From contig CM062297.1 in NCBI GenBank assembly GCA_031216915.1, forward strand, positions 367,549,704 through 367,613,703: a DNA stretch of 64,000 bases, in the 5' to 3' direction. The first letter of the stretch is position 1. Every line of letters begins with the position of its first letter. Source of the stretch: Pictodentalium vernedei (Eukaryota > Mollusca > Scaphopoda > Dentaliida > Dentaliidae). The notes under the pieces were generated by a model, which worked only from the letters and a program-made list of their open reading frames with translations, made no database searches and was not told the origin of the DNA. Both the position numbers and the translations under genes were made by a program. Positions 32,202 through 42,935 of the stretch are shown piece after piece.

Positions 32202-33959
32202 TTTTTAGCTCATCTGACTGAAAGTCATGGTAAGCTTTTCTGATCACTTTTTGTCCATTGTCTGTCGGTACATTGTGAAGGTGGTGTTTTGGTCATTTTC
32301 TCCCACGCCACTCGCTGCAGTTCAATGAAAATTCACATGAGTAGTGGTTATTTAGGGGCATTTGGGTTTTTCTTCAAATTGGGTTTCTGCTTCTTTTGTG
32401 GAGGGGGTGGGGCCAAAATGCACAAAATTTTAAAAAATCTTCTTCTCATGAACCAGCCGTAGCAGAGACTTGATTGGTATGCAGCTTCCATTTGAGGTGT
32501 AGACTGAAGTTTGTTCAAGAGAAGTTCGACGGGTAATATTTGCCTTTGTTCTGAGAGGGGCAAGAATTTTTGCCCCGCCCAGAATTTATATTTTCTGAAC
32601 CAAGAGGACAATTTGAACCAAATTTAATATGAGGTATTATTGGGTTATAAGTACTTGATTTATGCCAAAAAAATTTTTCCAGCAGCCCCGTGGGAACCTC
32701 AGGAGCCAAAAAACCCCCAAAAAACCGAAAACGTCCACATCTCAAAACTGAGAATTTTTATTTGGTGTGAGGCTTCCTTGGGGCCAACAGAAAGGAATGG
32801 TAAAAAAATTGTCATCGGTTTTGTCATAAGGTACTTTTTTGGGACTTTGAAAAAATGCTCAGTCAGCATTTTTTAACACTGTGGGCAATGAGAAAAAATT
32901 AAAGAATTGTTTAGTTCCAAACCACCGCTCCAAAAGCTTTCATATTTTACATATAACATCTTTGGAACATTGATTCACATATTTGTTGAAATCAAATCCC
33001 TCGGTCCATATTTGGGTTCCCTTTGGGAGCCCAAATGTTCAAATTAGTGCAGTATGAGGAATATTCTTTAAAAATCTTCTTCTTCAGATCTACCAATAAG
33101 AATCTTTTGATATTTGGTATGCAGCATGCTTAGTGGGTGAGATTCAAGTTTGTTCACGCCAAGTCCCTGGGTTCATATTTAGGCTGAAAATTTGGGGTTC
33201 CAGTCCGGACATAGAAATTTTGGACCAAAATCCAGAAATTAGTTTTTTGGTTTTTTATGCTTTTTGGTCAATTTTAAGAAGAAAAAAAATTTTAGTCTGA
33301 AAATATTTTCTTTGGGACTTCGAAAATTTCCGAACAAAAATAAAAAAAAATCTGTTTTTCATGCATTTATCTCAATTTTGGGACGTAAAAGTGCAGGAAC
33401 TGCAAAAAGAAGGAAAATCCTGTGTATTGTGTGGGCACAATCGCGTCATCTAGTTGGTATATGCTTTTCTTAGGAGGGGCGTTTGCAGCTTATTCAAGTC
33501 AAGTCCCGGGGCGCGGTGGCTCAGTAGGTAGAGGTGCAGGTTGCAAGCCGAGAGGTCCTCGGTTCGAATCCCACCTGCGGCAACTGCGTTGTGTCCTTGG
33601 GCAAGACACTTCACCCCGCTTGCCTACATGGGGGCACGATGACGCTGTGTACTAAGGCGTACTGCACGTCGATGATGCACATGTCTTCAACCAATCTAAC
33701 CCTGCCTGTGCCACGGTGCAGAGTTCAGAGTGACGATGTTGGGGAGCTGACAGCTGCTCGTCATTGCTCGGTGGTTCTCTCCGGGTACTCCGGCTGTCTC
33801 CACCCGTAAAACTGTCACCGACATGATATGACCCTGGCTGTTAATGTGTCGTTAAACCCAAATAAAAAAAAAAAAAAAAAAAAAATAGTCAAGTCCCTGG
33901 TTTGATATTTAGACTACCATGTCAGGTGAGCGCCCTCAGGTCCCCTGGGGCCTCTTGTT
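32202..33959 (+). mobile_element. TAGCTCA-type element inserted in DIRS-E
   Basis: DIRS-E sequence breaks after CTCCACTGTTG and resumes at TTAGTATTACTTCCC, compared with 'CCACTGTTTGTTAAGT.TT' in C and D. The insert starts TTTTTAGCTCATCTGACTGA and ends GGTGAGCGCCCTCAGGTCCC...CTCTTGTTG. Inside are degenerate repeats around 'TTTGGTATGCAGC', 'TTCTTCTTCAGATC' and 'GGGTTC'. No protein is encoded. Such TAGCTCA(C/T)CTGA repeats are, from memory, abundant in bivalve genomes. Confidence 0.65.
33508..33887 (+). mobile_element. Full-length tRNA-headed SINE
   Basis: The 5' head carries a Pol III A box region (GTGGCTCAGTAGGTAGAGGT) and B box GGTTCGAATCC (33561-33571). A conserved body follows, with TGTGTCCTTGGGCAAGACAC, and an oligo-A tail (33864-33886). 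It is flanked by an 11-bp direct repeat AGTCAAGTCCC at 33497-33507 and 33888-33898, the target-site duplication. The 'TTGGGCAAGACACTT' block resembles a central domain shared by several metazoan SINE families (memory, unverified). A second, older copy lies at 22045-22402. Confidence 0.88.
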
Positions 33960-33960
33960 G

Positions 33961-36190
33961 TTAGTATTACTTCCCTTCCCTCTCCTGAACTCTCCTGTTA
34001 TACTCCCAAGCTCTTTCAGCTTTCAGCTTTTTTATTGAAGAATTTTTTATTAAATTCTTGGAGTATGACTTGTAAAACGGAATAGGTATTCTGTTTATGC
34101 CCTATGTTTACGTCCTGTTCATTACTGTTCAGAATGTTTTGTATTCTCACATCTTCTACCAGATGCATTGTTTTTTCTTCATATGAAGATCTAGCTTTGC
34201 ATCAGATGGTTGTTGATCGCTTACTGACGCTGGACCTTTGTTGTGCCTGTTTTTGGTTAGTTTCCAGTTTTTCCTCTTGATGTTGTTGTCTGTTGAATAA
34301 CGTTTTGGATTCATATTAATTCAGTGTTTAGTTAAAAACAATTGTTTTTTCTATTAGGATACATATTATATTATATTGCGGTAGTTTAGCTTTAATTAGT
34401 TAGTGCTTGTCCACACTTAGGCTCTATTGGCATGCCCTTGAGATCATGAGGTTCCCTTGGGACACTTAGGCTTCATTGAAAAATTTTTAAAAAATGTTTT
34501 TTGAAAATTTTTGTTATTGTCTATGTTATGTATCCTTGCAATGTTCATTATTGGGAGTGCAGCAGACTTATGTTTTTGGCTTCATTATTATTGTTGCCAT
34601 TATAATAATTGGTACTTAGTGTAAGTTAAAGAAGCCTTGGAATTAAAGGCTTGTTGTTTGCCGAAAGTCATGGCACTCCTTCTATACTTGTACTATGGGA
34701 TGCAAACGTTGGAAACAGGGTTCAACCTGTGTGGTGGATGTTGAAGTTCCGATAGGAGCTTTCACCACTGGCTAATACTAGTCTTTCAGTCTCTTTTTCA
34801 GAGGAACAATGAGCATGGTGTTGGTACTTTGACACCTGCCTGTTACGTGCTGCCATTGTTGCACTCTGATGAGCCCTGCTCTGATGAGTTAACAGAGCTA
34901 GCTGCTAGGTGCTCATGATATTTGCACAGGTTTAAGGCCGTTAGAAGCTCAATCCTCTGCATGCAGCTAGATCAACCGGTGAAGCGGTCGTTCCTATTTA
35001 GGGAGCCAGGAAGCCAGGTAGGTCTGTTGCAGTCGAATTGTATAATGTGGGTAGAACAAGCACCTCTTAATATAAAGCTCACCCAGCGACGATGGCGAAA
35101 GGAGAAGAAGCCTTAAAGTTTCTCTATGGAACGCTCGGCGAGATGTGGGGTCAGATCGCGAGTTGGAGAACTCTCTCCGCCCCATTAGCAGTCAGGGTCG
35201 ACTGTGTCCATTGCGAGAAATTATAATGAGTTGGAACATGCGTCGGGATGTTCCTTCCACACTGCAGCCAGCATCGGTTGCGGTTATGGCTTCTTCTACT
35301 TACATGGAAGCGCATGCAAAGGGGATTAGCCTACAAGTTTCTCAGTGGGATACTCGGCCAGATCTGGGGCTAAATCACGAGCTGGAGAGCATTCTCCATC
35401 CTGTTAGCAGTTGGGGTCGACTGCTTGTTGCGAGAAACTTCAAAGAGTCGGAGCACCTGTCCGAAATGTGTGAGACGGGATGTTCCTTTCACACTTCAGC
35501 TGGGGTCGGCTGTTGTTACGACTTCCTCTACTTCCATGAAAAACCAAGCTAAGGGGTAGAAGCCTACAAGTTTCTAAATGGAACGCTCGGGGAGGTATGG
35601 AGCCAGACCGTGAGCTGGAGAACCCTCTCCATTCCGTCAGCAGTCGGGGTCGACGGTTTTTGCTTCATGGCCATTTGCAGCTATGGCTTCTTCCTCTGCT
35701 TCATCGATGAAGCATGTTAGACTGCAGACTAGCTATCCAACTTCGCAGGTTCATGCTGTTCCATGGAGATGTTCCCAGTCTTCACCACTGAAGTCAGATT
35801 AACCTGTAGTCATTCGAGGCATTTTTATATGGGACATGCATCGAAAGATCTGGGGACAGATCTCCGTCCCATGAGCAGCATATGGTGAAGAAGTGGATAA
35901 TTGCTGCTCTGCAAGCCTCGTTCACGGACTTGCTGCTGCAGATTGCACAGCGTATCGCATGTTCTGCCATCAACAGTCTCTGGTAGTGAGCTGTCGGATG
36001 TTGCTGGGTTGGTCCAGTCATCTGTACATTCGGATGGTGCTGACCATGTTTTCAGATGGAACGTTCAGATGATGAGAGGGCTACGGAGGTTGATTCCCCA
36101 TCCCGGCACATTAAGACTTTGAATTTTTATTCATAAGCTTTTCGAATTTTGTTCCATCTGAACAAAAGTCTGCATTTGCTGGGCAAAAAA
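33961..36190 (+). pseudogene. DIRS-E leader and Gag-like remnant
   Basis: 33961-34600 matches the leader of C (50400-50940) and D (55970-56560): 'TTAAATTCTTGGAGT.T.AC', 'CATCAGATGGT..TT..GATCG', 'TTGGCATGCCCTTGAGATCA'. Around 34900-35550 are repeats of 'CGGCGAGATGTGGGGTCAGA' / 'GGCCAGATCTGGGGCTAAAT' type and 'AGCAGTCGGGGTCGAC', which correspond to the Gag section of C and D around the splice-less ORF starts. 35870-36110 matches 'QIAQ...SELSDVAGLVQSSVHSDGADH'. No long frame survives. Confidence 0.6.
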
Positions 36191-36194
36191 CAGC

Positions 36195-36433
36195 TTAACT
36201 GGTAGAGTGCTAAATTATTTTTGCTATCAAATCTTGTCCACATATCTTTGCCTTGTTAAAATTTATGGCAGAGGGCACTCTCCCATAAATTGTAACAAGG
36301 CAAACCCTTACAGGCTAAATAATATCACTCAATGATAATACAAAGCACATACACTGAATATGAGCCTTCAAGGTGTGGTATCTGTACTTCAGAATAAAGC
36401 CCAAATATGGGCTTCCAGCACTCTACCAGTTAA
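36195..36433. mobile_element. MITE family 2, third copy
   Basis: About 239 bp from TTAACTGGTAGAGTGCTAA to GCACTCTACCAGTTAA, with centre hairpin 'AAATTTATGGCAGAGGGCAC' / 'GGCACTCTCCCATAAATTGT'. Inserted in DIRS-E. Confidence 0.7.
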
Positions 36434-36596
36434 GGTACCGGGCGAAGGAAAGACGAAGATCTTTCCTTCCCGGATCTTTTGGCTCAGATGTTGAAGGCTA
36501 TTGGTTTGATGAACAATGCCTCCCTTGGCTTAGCAATAGTATAAGAAAGGCAAAGATCTATTCCTTATGAATAGAAGATCGATAGCTCACAGGTAG

Positions 36597-38020
36597 GCTG
36601 ATAGAGCTGTCTTGTTGGGAATAGAGCCGTTAGAAGGAATTGGTGTTGTATTCCTAGGTGTCAGAGGCATTTAGTGCTATTGTGGACGCCATAGTTGCTT
36701 TATGTACAGTTAGAGTGGTCTTTTCTTATACATTAGCGGCTAACATCGTAAGTCTCCATTGAGTGAACTGTCTAAGGCTGCATGGTAACACACATATATT
36801 TTTCTTCACCGATATATGATTTCTAGAATGTGTTAGCTATGCTGAGACCGCTAGCTTTTTGGAATAAGGCCGTTAGAAGGAAAGATTACGTTTTCCTTCT
36901 CAGTGTAGTATTCCTAGGCGTCACAGGCAATTAGTCCTATTGTTGTCGACTTAGTTTGACTTATGTGAATTAAGAGTGGTCTGTTTTTTTTATAACATTA
37001 ACAGCTTATATATTTTACAGAGGTCTTTATCTTATACATTGCAGCTAACGTTGTAAGTCTCCATTTAGTGAGCTTTCCAAGGCTGCAGTTGACACAGATA
37101 TTTGTCTTCATGGAGATGAAGACTAATAAATTGTGTTAGCTTGTAAGCTGGGACTACTGTCTCTTTGGAATTATGGCCATTAGAGCAGTCCTTATTCCTT
37201 ACCTTGAGCAACTAATGTTGTAAGTCTCTGTTTTAGTGAGCTTTCAAAGACGCAGTTTCACTGAGATATCTGTCTTCACAGGATGAAGACTTATTAGCTG
37301 CGCTAGCTAATATGAGACTTCTGTCTCTTTGGAAGTAGGGCCATTAAAAGTAAAGAGTATGTTGTTTCCTTCTCAGTGTTGTATTCTTAGGCGTCATCTC
37401 TGGTTTTTAGTCCTTTTGTTGATGCCTTATAAGGCCCTTTTTCTCTTAACTTGAGCGACTAACATTGTAAGGCTTCATCTAATGAGCTTTCTAAAGTTGC
37501 AAAAATTACACTGAGATATCTGTCTTCACAGAGATGAAGTCTTCTAAGCTTCATTAGCTAGGCTGAGGTCACTGTCTTTTGGGAATGGAACCCCTAAAGG
37601 AAAGAGTGCATTTTTCCTTCTCGGTGTTGTTTTCTTAAGCGTCACAGACTTTAGTCTTCTTGTTGACACCATAGTAGCCTAGCTAGAAGTATGAGCGGTG
37701 TTTTATCCCTATCATTAGCGGCTAGCATTGTAAGTCTCCTTTAGTAAGCTTCTAGGGCCACAGTTATCAGCCATTTAATTGTCTTCATGAATAGGTAGAC
37801 CTTTAGCTGCGTCAGCCAGGCTGAGACCACTGTCCTATTGGACAAGGTACCGTTACAAGAGAAGAGTTTGTGCTCTCCTTAGCGGTATTGTTTTTGTGTT
37901 AGTTGTCTGAGGCTTTCAGCCCTATTAATGATGCCATATTAACCTAGTGTGATTAATAAGCGTTCTTTCAAACGCCTACAGTTAACTCCTTTTTAGGAAT
38001 ATACTTCCTGCTATAATTGG
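36597..38020 (+). repeat. Degenerate ~250-bp tandem array inside DIRS-E
   Basis: Six units start with 'GCTGAGACCRCT...TTTGGAATARGGCCGTTAGA'-like text at about 36597, 36841, 37147, 37308, 37561 and 37819. Internal landmarks recur in the same order: 'TTCCTAGGCGTCACAGGC', 'TTAGTCCTATTGTTG', 'TTGTAAGTCTCC' and 'GATATCTGTCTTCACAGAGA'. Unit lengths vary from about 160 to 306 bp. It occupies the place where RT, RNase H and recombinase lie in other elements. No reading frame is preserved. Confidence 0.75.
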
Positions 38021-40330
38021 TATGAGGCGCTAGGAGTTCATCTAGGTTTTTAGGATCAGGTGATGGAACAAAGTTTTTGTCTCCCGCTTCATTTTTATTA
38101 AATCTATTGTTGTGGATTATATTTCCACTTGGTGGATTGGATAGTATGTCTATATGGTGTATTATTTGAGGTACTGTCTTGATTTCAAGGAATGTGTTGA
38201 CGCTGTTTCAGCGGGTATATTCCTTGCAATAGTGCCATGTTCGTCATGGCCCCCTCCATCCTTAGTAGTATTATGGAGTCAGTCAGACGTGAGGGAGCCC
38301 TATGGTCTCTATACTATACTAGATAACTGACACTAAAGCGTTACAAGTCGCACCATGTTAGTGTCATTATGCATGCTTTGACTAACGATAAGCTTTTTAT
38401 CTGTATTACTCTTTATTGAGAATAACAGCAGCAGTTGGGCCTATAGCTTTGGGAATGTAGCATGAAGTTTCTTTTTCATATAGTGAAAAAAGAATTTGTC
38501 ACTGTGCCGAGCTTTAATATTACTGCGCTGGCCTTACTTATCCAGCGATTCAAGTAATGCGGGTGAGTGGGATTCGATATGATTTATTCGTCAAACCTCC
38601 TCCTCCCCCCCCCCCCCCCCCCTCCCCACCAATATGTTAAGAGGCAATTGCAGGGCAGGACGTAGTACTTTTTCTGTAAGACTTGTATGTATTCAATTAT
38701 ATGCATGTCTTTCATTGATTTTCAGTTGGCAGGTGGTTGTGGTCTAATGGCGACACCAGGGGCACATCAACTTTTTAATTGGTTTACTTCCTGCGGTTGG
38801 TCGTTCATAGGTTGTATATGAGAATATGATTCTTGAACAGTAACTGTTTTTGGATTTCAAATTCTTTCATGAATACATTCGGTTAATATTGCTAGCCATT
38901 GTGTTCCTGTGTGGCAGGCATGTCGGTTATCTGGGCGGCATTCTCCAAATGTGGCAAGTACTCCACTCTGAGAAGTTACACTCAGAATTGTCTGCTTTTC
39001 TTACGATCTACGAGTCTATTCCTCAGGTTAATTGCATTAACGCCATTTTATTCCTTCAGATTCCTGGTTAGTTTTTGTATCGCTCAGTCGCGCCTTTCAT
39101 ACAGGCTCTATTCAGATGAGGGTACAGGTGGGATTCTGTTGATTGCGTGCATAATATGTATATATTATTAGGCAGACGTATTACTGAATAGATTCTCTTA
39201 AATTCTGGCTCTACGTTAGTATAGAGCTTATGAGAATATTGGGGCTAGTCGGATCAATTATGGAGTTTCCAACAGGCCGTCTATGCACACAATTCTATTT
39301 TTGGCTTCATTATTCGGAGCGGTATATTCTTTCTCCGAACAGTCATTGGTTTTAATGGACCTAGGGAACAATGAATTATTTGGGGATGGTCAGTGATGGG
39401 TTTTTTAATCGTATCCCATTCCATGTTCTGAATCCAGTCTTCAACTGGAAGCGGTACACAAGGCATATTCCTATTCTCATATAATTAATGGTTACAATTT
39501 GGAAGTTTAATATTAGAATTAATTGTACACCTGAACGTTGTCGTCTATTAGTTGGCTCAGAAGCGTATAAGTTCTATCAGATAACTTTCCATTGGGATTC
39601 AATGAGACAAGTTTCAGGTTGTACATATTGATACCACCGGTTTTCAACCTATCTTCGTATTCCAGATATGGCATACGTTTTGAAGCTTGTGATTTTAATA
39701 ACTGGGATCGCCACGATATAGCCTTAGCTGCTGATGTGGCATTAAGCACCAATAAATTAATAATAATTAATAGCCGGGTGCCTTTTAGGCGAATATATAT
39801 ATTATTCGGCACCCCTTTTTTACTCATTCCTGACTGCTTCCCTCTTTGTTTTGAAGATTATTCCTTCAAAAAAAGGGTGGGGGGTGGGGGGTTGGGGGTG
39901 ATTTTCTCTTTACCTCTTCTGGCCTCATAATAAGTGTGTAACTATGAGTGAAGCTGTTATCGTCTGTAGATTATTCTGATCTTATGTACAGCTTGTTACA
40001 TTATATATGGCGTGTGTTTGTGGACTTAGTCTCTCACTCTCGGACATGCCTTTCCTAATTTTAAGTGTCTTATTCTGGACTAGACTTAAAATTGGGGGCT
40101 CATTACACCCATTTAACATAATCATTTATGCTAAGTAATAAGGAATTAATTGGATATTGCTCCTTATTTCAATGGTAGGTCTTCTCTATTGTTGAATAGA
40201 GAGACATATAGGTACTTCCTTAAAATTTTAATCTCTTTTTCACCTTGGGAGTTCTAATGCAGGCTAAGAAGCTGTACTTTGGTCTGCTGTTTCTTCAAGT
40301 CATAGGCCCTCTGCCTTTTTATGATTCAGC
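38021..40330 (+). other. DIRS-E 3' noncoding region
   Basis: Colinear with C: 38560-39480 matches C 54980-55510 ('GGCAGGACGTAGTACTTTTT', 'AGTTGG...TTCATGCGGTTG'), and 39490-40330 matches C 62715-63490 ('GAATTAATTGTACACCTGAA'). C-run at 38606-38622, G-run near 39877. A short open frame at 38850-39071 has no recognised family. Confidence 0.65.
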
Positions 40331-40730
40331 AAAGTCTGGGCCATTGAGTTTTAGTATAAAAATATGATAAATTTTTGTAATTTGTATATATTTAATACTT
40401 ACAAATGGCCCAGACGGGGATGGCCCTCCCATGAGTGGGCACTCATACCTCCCTGCTGAGTTATCACTTCAGTAGGGACAACTAGGAAGAATGATGTTGG
40501 TGCCAGTTCTGGTCTCTTCCTGGGTACTGCACATGCTCAAGTACTAAAAGTATGGAGGGCCAGATAGGAGTTTTAATTTTTGGTATTGTTTGCAAATTTT
40601 GGGGATTGGGGGGGGGGGGGGGGGGTGGGTTCAAAATTTGTGTTTGGCGCTTCATAATATTGAAGTTACACCAGCTAAGTCTCGGCCATTGGTAAGTATT
40701 AAAAATATACAAATTACTATAAATTTATCA
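40325..40730 (+). repeat. DIRS-E ICR and right terminal repeat
   Basis: 'AGTCTGGGCCATTGAGTTTT' + 'AGTATAAAAATATGATAAAT' + 'TTTTGTAATTTGTATATATT' + 'TAATACTTACAAATGGCCCA' join the complements of the left and right termini. The right repeat follows with 'GGCCCTCCCATGAGTGGGCA' and the G-run at 40609-40626. Confidence 0.8.
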
Positions 40731-41636
40731 TTTTCATTTATATTTTTCTGTTTATGTATCAGTCTGTCACACATGTTTCCCAGTCACACCTGAGTTTTGT
40801 TTTGTTTTTATTTCAAGGAGACGTCAGAACTGTGTGATGTTTGAATTTTTAAATTGATGCATTCTCTGTCATAGAGGTGTGTAATAAACATAGAACACCA
40901 GGCTGTGTGAATGCATTCATCATTACAGCACTCATGCCATTGCAGAAGGATAGAACTTGAGGCTGCACCTCTCATTCTATCCTTCCATGCTTGCCCTCAT
41001 GCCATATTGATGAATGCATTCTCACATCCTGACGTTCTGTGTATATACTGCCTACATTTTGCTGAGTAGACGTCCTATTTTGATAATGTTTGACTGCTCT
41101 TGATAGCAGCCATCTTGGATACCTTCAAAAACACAATTTTTGTCATATTTGTGCATCAATTTTCTTTAATTTTGGCAAGATGACTTGGGATGGACAGACA
41201 GGAATGTCCTATGTTGGTCATGGTCAGCCAAACACAAATCAGTTTTATAGAAATTTGGCAGAATGCCTTAAAATGATGTGTATTTAAGAATGCCAAATTT
41301 CCGATGTTGTCTGTAACCCTCAGTGGCTGCCATGACAGATATCTTGGATTTCTTCAGCACATTCCATAGGTTGCATTTATGGATCAATTTTCTTCAAACT
41401 TGGTAGGGTAACTAGATATGGTGAGAATGTGGTATTTCCATCACAATTGGCTGCCTAGAATTGCCATCATATTTTTTTACTTTTTAAGTTTTTTTTTGTT
41501 GATAGATAATAAAAAGTTAATAATTATGACACTGTTTACTTAAATGTAACATAAATTAAGTACTTATGGCATTTAAACATCTCAGCCCAAAATTAGTTAT
41601 GTGCAAAATATATTTTTTTTCTTTTTAATTTGCCAG
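40731..41636 (+). other. Intron with degenerate ~200-bp repeats
   Basis: 41085-41430 has 'AGCAGCCATCTTGGATACCT', 'TGTGCATCAATTTTCTT.AA' and 'TTGGCAAGATGACTTGGGAT' occurring twice (about 41105 and 41325), resembling the array elements elsewhere. No gene recognised. Confidence 0.4.
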
Positions 41637-41705
41637 CGATGTGGAACTTGCTAGATACAGTTATTATGGAGTTTATCCAAGTAGCTGTATCAGAGTGGAA
41701 TGTAG
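41637..41705 (+). CDS. Possible extra 69-nt exon of the TECPR1-like gene
   Basis: An acceptor-like tract (T-rich, ...TTTGCCAG) and donor (G|GTGAGT) bound 69 nt that are open in the frame continuing from the 21607 exon (phase 1 in and out). The peptide includes MWNLLDTVIMEFIQVAVS, which looks like the 'SW.LLD....IQV.VG' half of a tectonin blade. However, inclusion would break the clean 'NNLYG|DSWEEV' junction between the neighbouring exons, which aligns with TECPR1 without it. It could be an alternative cassette exon, a decayed duplicate blade exon or chance. Phase symmetry (1-1, 23 codons) means inclusion would not shift the frame. Confidence 0.35.
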
Positions 41706-41960
41706 GTGAGTAATCATTTATACAATGCAAGCTGCCTAATAATGCTGGCTACTGAAAGGCAGACTGCTTAGAAAACTCGGACTAACTACCCAGACAGTTT
41801 TTTGCCAATTGCTTTTTCTTTGGTATATGGAATGGTGATTGACATGCTCTTCATCACATGTGTTGTCAGAATGGGAAGAGTTTGAACTGAGATTCAATTG
41901 TTTTCTATGATGTGGTTTTCATTGCCACATAACTAAAAACAAGAATGATGTTATCTCAAC

Positions 41961-42036
41961 AATTCGTCGGCTGAGTGCTAGAATCTTCTATGTCCCATAG
42001 GGGACATAGAATATTCTAGTACTCAGGCGACGAATT
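41961..42036. repeat. 76-bp near-perfect palindrome
   Basis: Arms AATTCGTCGGCTGAGTGCTA...GAATCTTCTATGTCCC and the inverse meet at ATA near 41998-42000; only a few mismatches. The arm text 'GAGTGCTAGAA.CTTCT' also appears at the start of MITE family 2 at 18933, hinting at a shared origin. It lies between the candidate 41637 exon and the 42503 exon. Confidence 0.8.
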
Positions 42037-42502
42037 ATTGACACAAACCTATACCAAATGTGTTGGAATAAATATATTAATGTATAAACTGGGAACATGG
42101 TCTCAGATCAGTGAGTATATCCATGGGTTATTGGAACAGAATTTAAAAATGGCAAAATCAGAATATTTTTGGAATATTAGAATAAAATTACTGTTGAATT
42201 CAACTTTTCGCCAATAAAAAATGTTTCAGTGGTTTAAACCTGCTTTACCCAACCTTGACATTTGATCTGTCTTCCAGCAGATTGGTATGATATTGGCCAG
42301 CCATAGATTGAATGCTTTAGTTGGGTATTATGAACATTTTTTAGATCAGTTGAATTCAAAAATCACTTATCACTACAAGCACATCCTGGCCTTTTTTGCA
42401 TCCTTACCAATCAGAGAATGGCTTCTTTGATACCGGTCAGTAAAGTAATTAGAACATTATTATGCAGGAGCTTGATACAAGTAGGATTGTAACATTTTAC
42501 AG
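42037..42502 (+). other. Intron 5' of the tectonin exon, nothing recognised
   Basis: Unique-looking AT-rich sequence up to the acceptor at 42502. No repeat structure seen. Confidence 0.4.
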
Positions 42503-42603
42503 GTGATTCATGGGAAGAAGTTGGGTATCCAGACAAAGAGAATCGATTATTAATTGTTGCTGTGGGAACAAATGCTGTTTGGGCTGTTACCAGAAATGGA
42601 AAG
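42503..42603 (+). CDS. TECPR1: TECPR1-like exon: next tectonin blade
   Basis: A 101-nt exon, phase 1 in and phase 0 out, with acceptor AACATTTTACAG and donor GTAAAG. With the split Gly codon it reads GDSWEEVGYPDKENRL followed by LIVAVGTNAVWAVTRNGK. 'G.SW..V....ENRL..I.VG...VWAV..DGK' is the expected next blade of TECPR1. The intron separating it from the 21607 exon is about 20.7 kb and contains DIRS elements B and E, a SINE and a Crypton gene, yet splice phases still match. The following exon (expected to begin with VWFR-like residues) was not found in 42604-64000, so the gene probably continues beyond the window. Confidence 0.85.
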
Positions 42604-42935
42604 GTAAAGACTTTACAATTATTGGATGTTGTTTTTCCCAACAATCACTATAGTTGAGCAGCCAAAGCACAAATGCTTGTTTTGGTGTATAAAGTATTTA
42701 TCTCAAGGGTTTTAATTCTACAAGGGTGTCCCTATGCATATCCAATCGGCTGCATCATATGCAGCTTTGGGGAAGTTGAGATATTGTCCAAAATAATGAT
42801 GACCACCAAAAATATTGAAATTTCACCATTTACACCAATAATTGGTCAGAAAAAGCAAATTTTTACAATGTAGTAGTGTAATGGGAAGGACAATCTTCAT
42901 CATACAGTGTCAAATGTCAATGAGACATGAAAAAA
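42604..42935 (+). other. Intron 3' of the tectonin exon, nothing recognised
   Basis: No repeat boundary or exon detected between the donor at 42604 and the minus-strand pseudogene. Confidence 0.4.

Larger units (their letters stand above)
31769..40730 (+). mobile_element. DIRS-like retrotransposon E, enzyme-less derivative
   Basis: Left terminal repeat 31769-32010, ICR about 40325-40405 and right terminal repeat 40405-40730 match elements C and D ('AATGGCCCAGAC', 'TATGGAGGGCCAGATAGGA'). Inside are a 5' leader (33961-34900) and a Gag-like remnant, then a ~250-bp tandem array, then a 3' region colinear with C. No RT, RNase H or recombinase motif was found. A separate 1.75-kb element is inserted at 32202. 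Without that insertion the unit is about 7.2 kb. Confidence 0.75.

Noticed and set aside
33515..33575. tRNA-like A and B boxes, considered as a tRNA gene
   Set aside because: They form the head of a SINE with body, A-tail and target duplication; no complete cloverleaf was recognised.
34922..35552. Frames of 64 and 135 codons considered as a host gene
   Set aside because: The region is colinear with the leader and Gag region of DIRS-C and D.
39592..39930. 112-codon plus-strand frame in DIRS-E 3' region
   Set aside because: Lies in noncoding sequence shared with C, where it is not open, and has no family motif.
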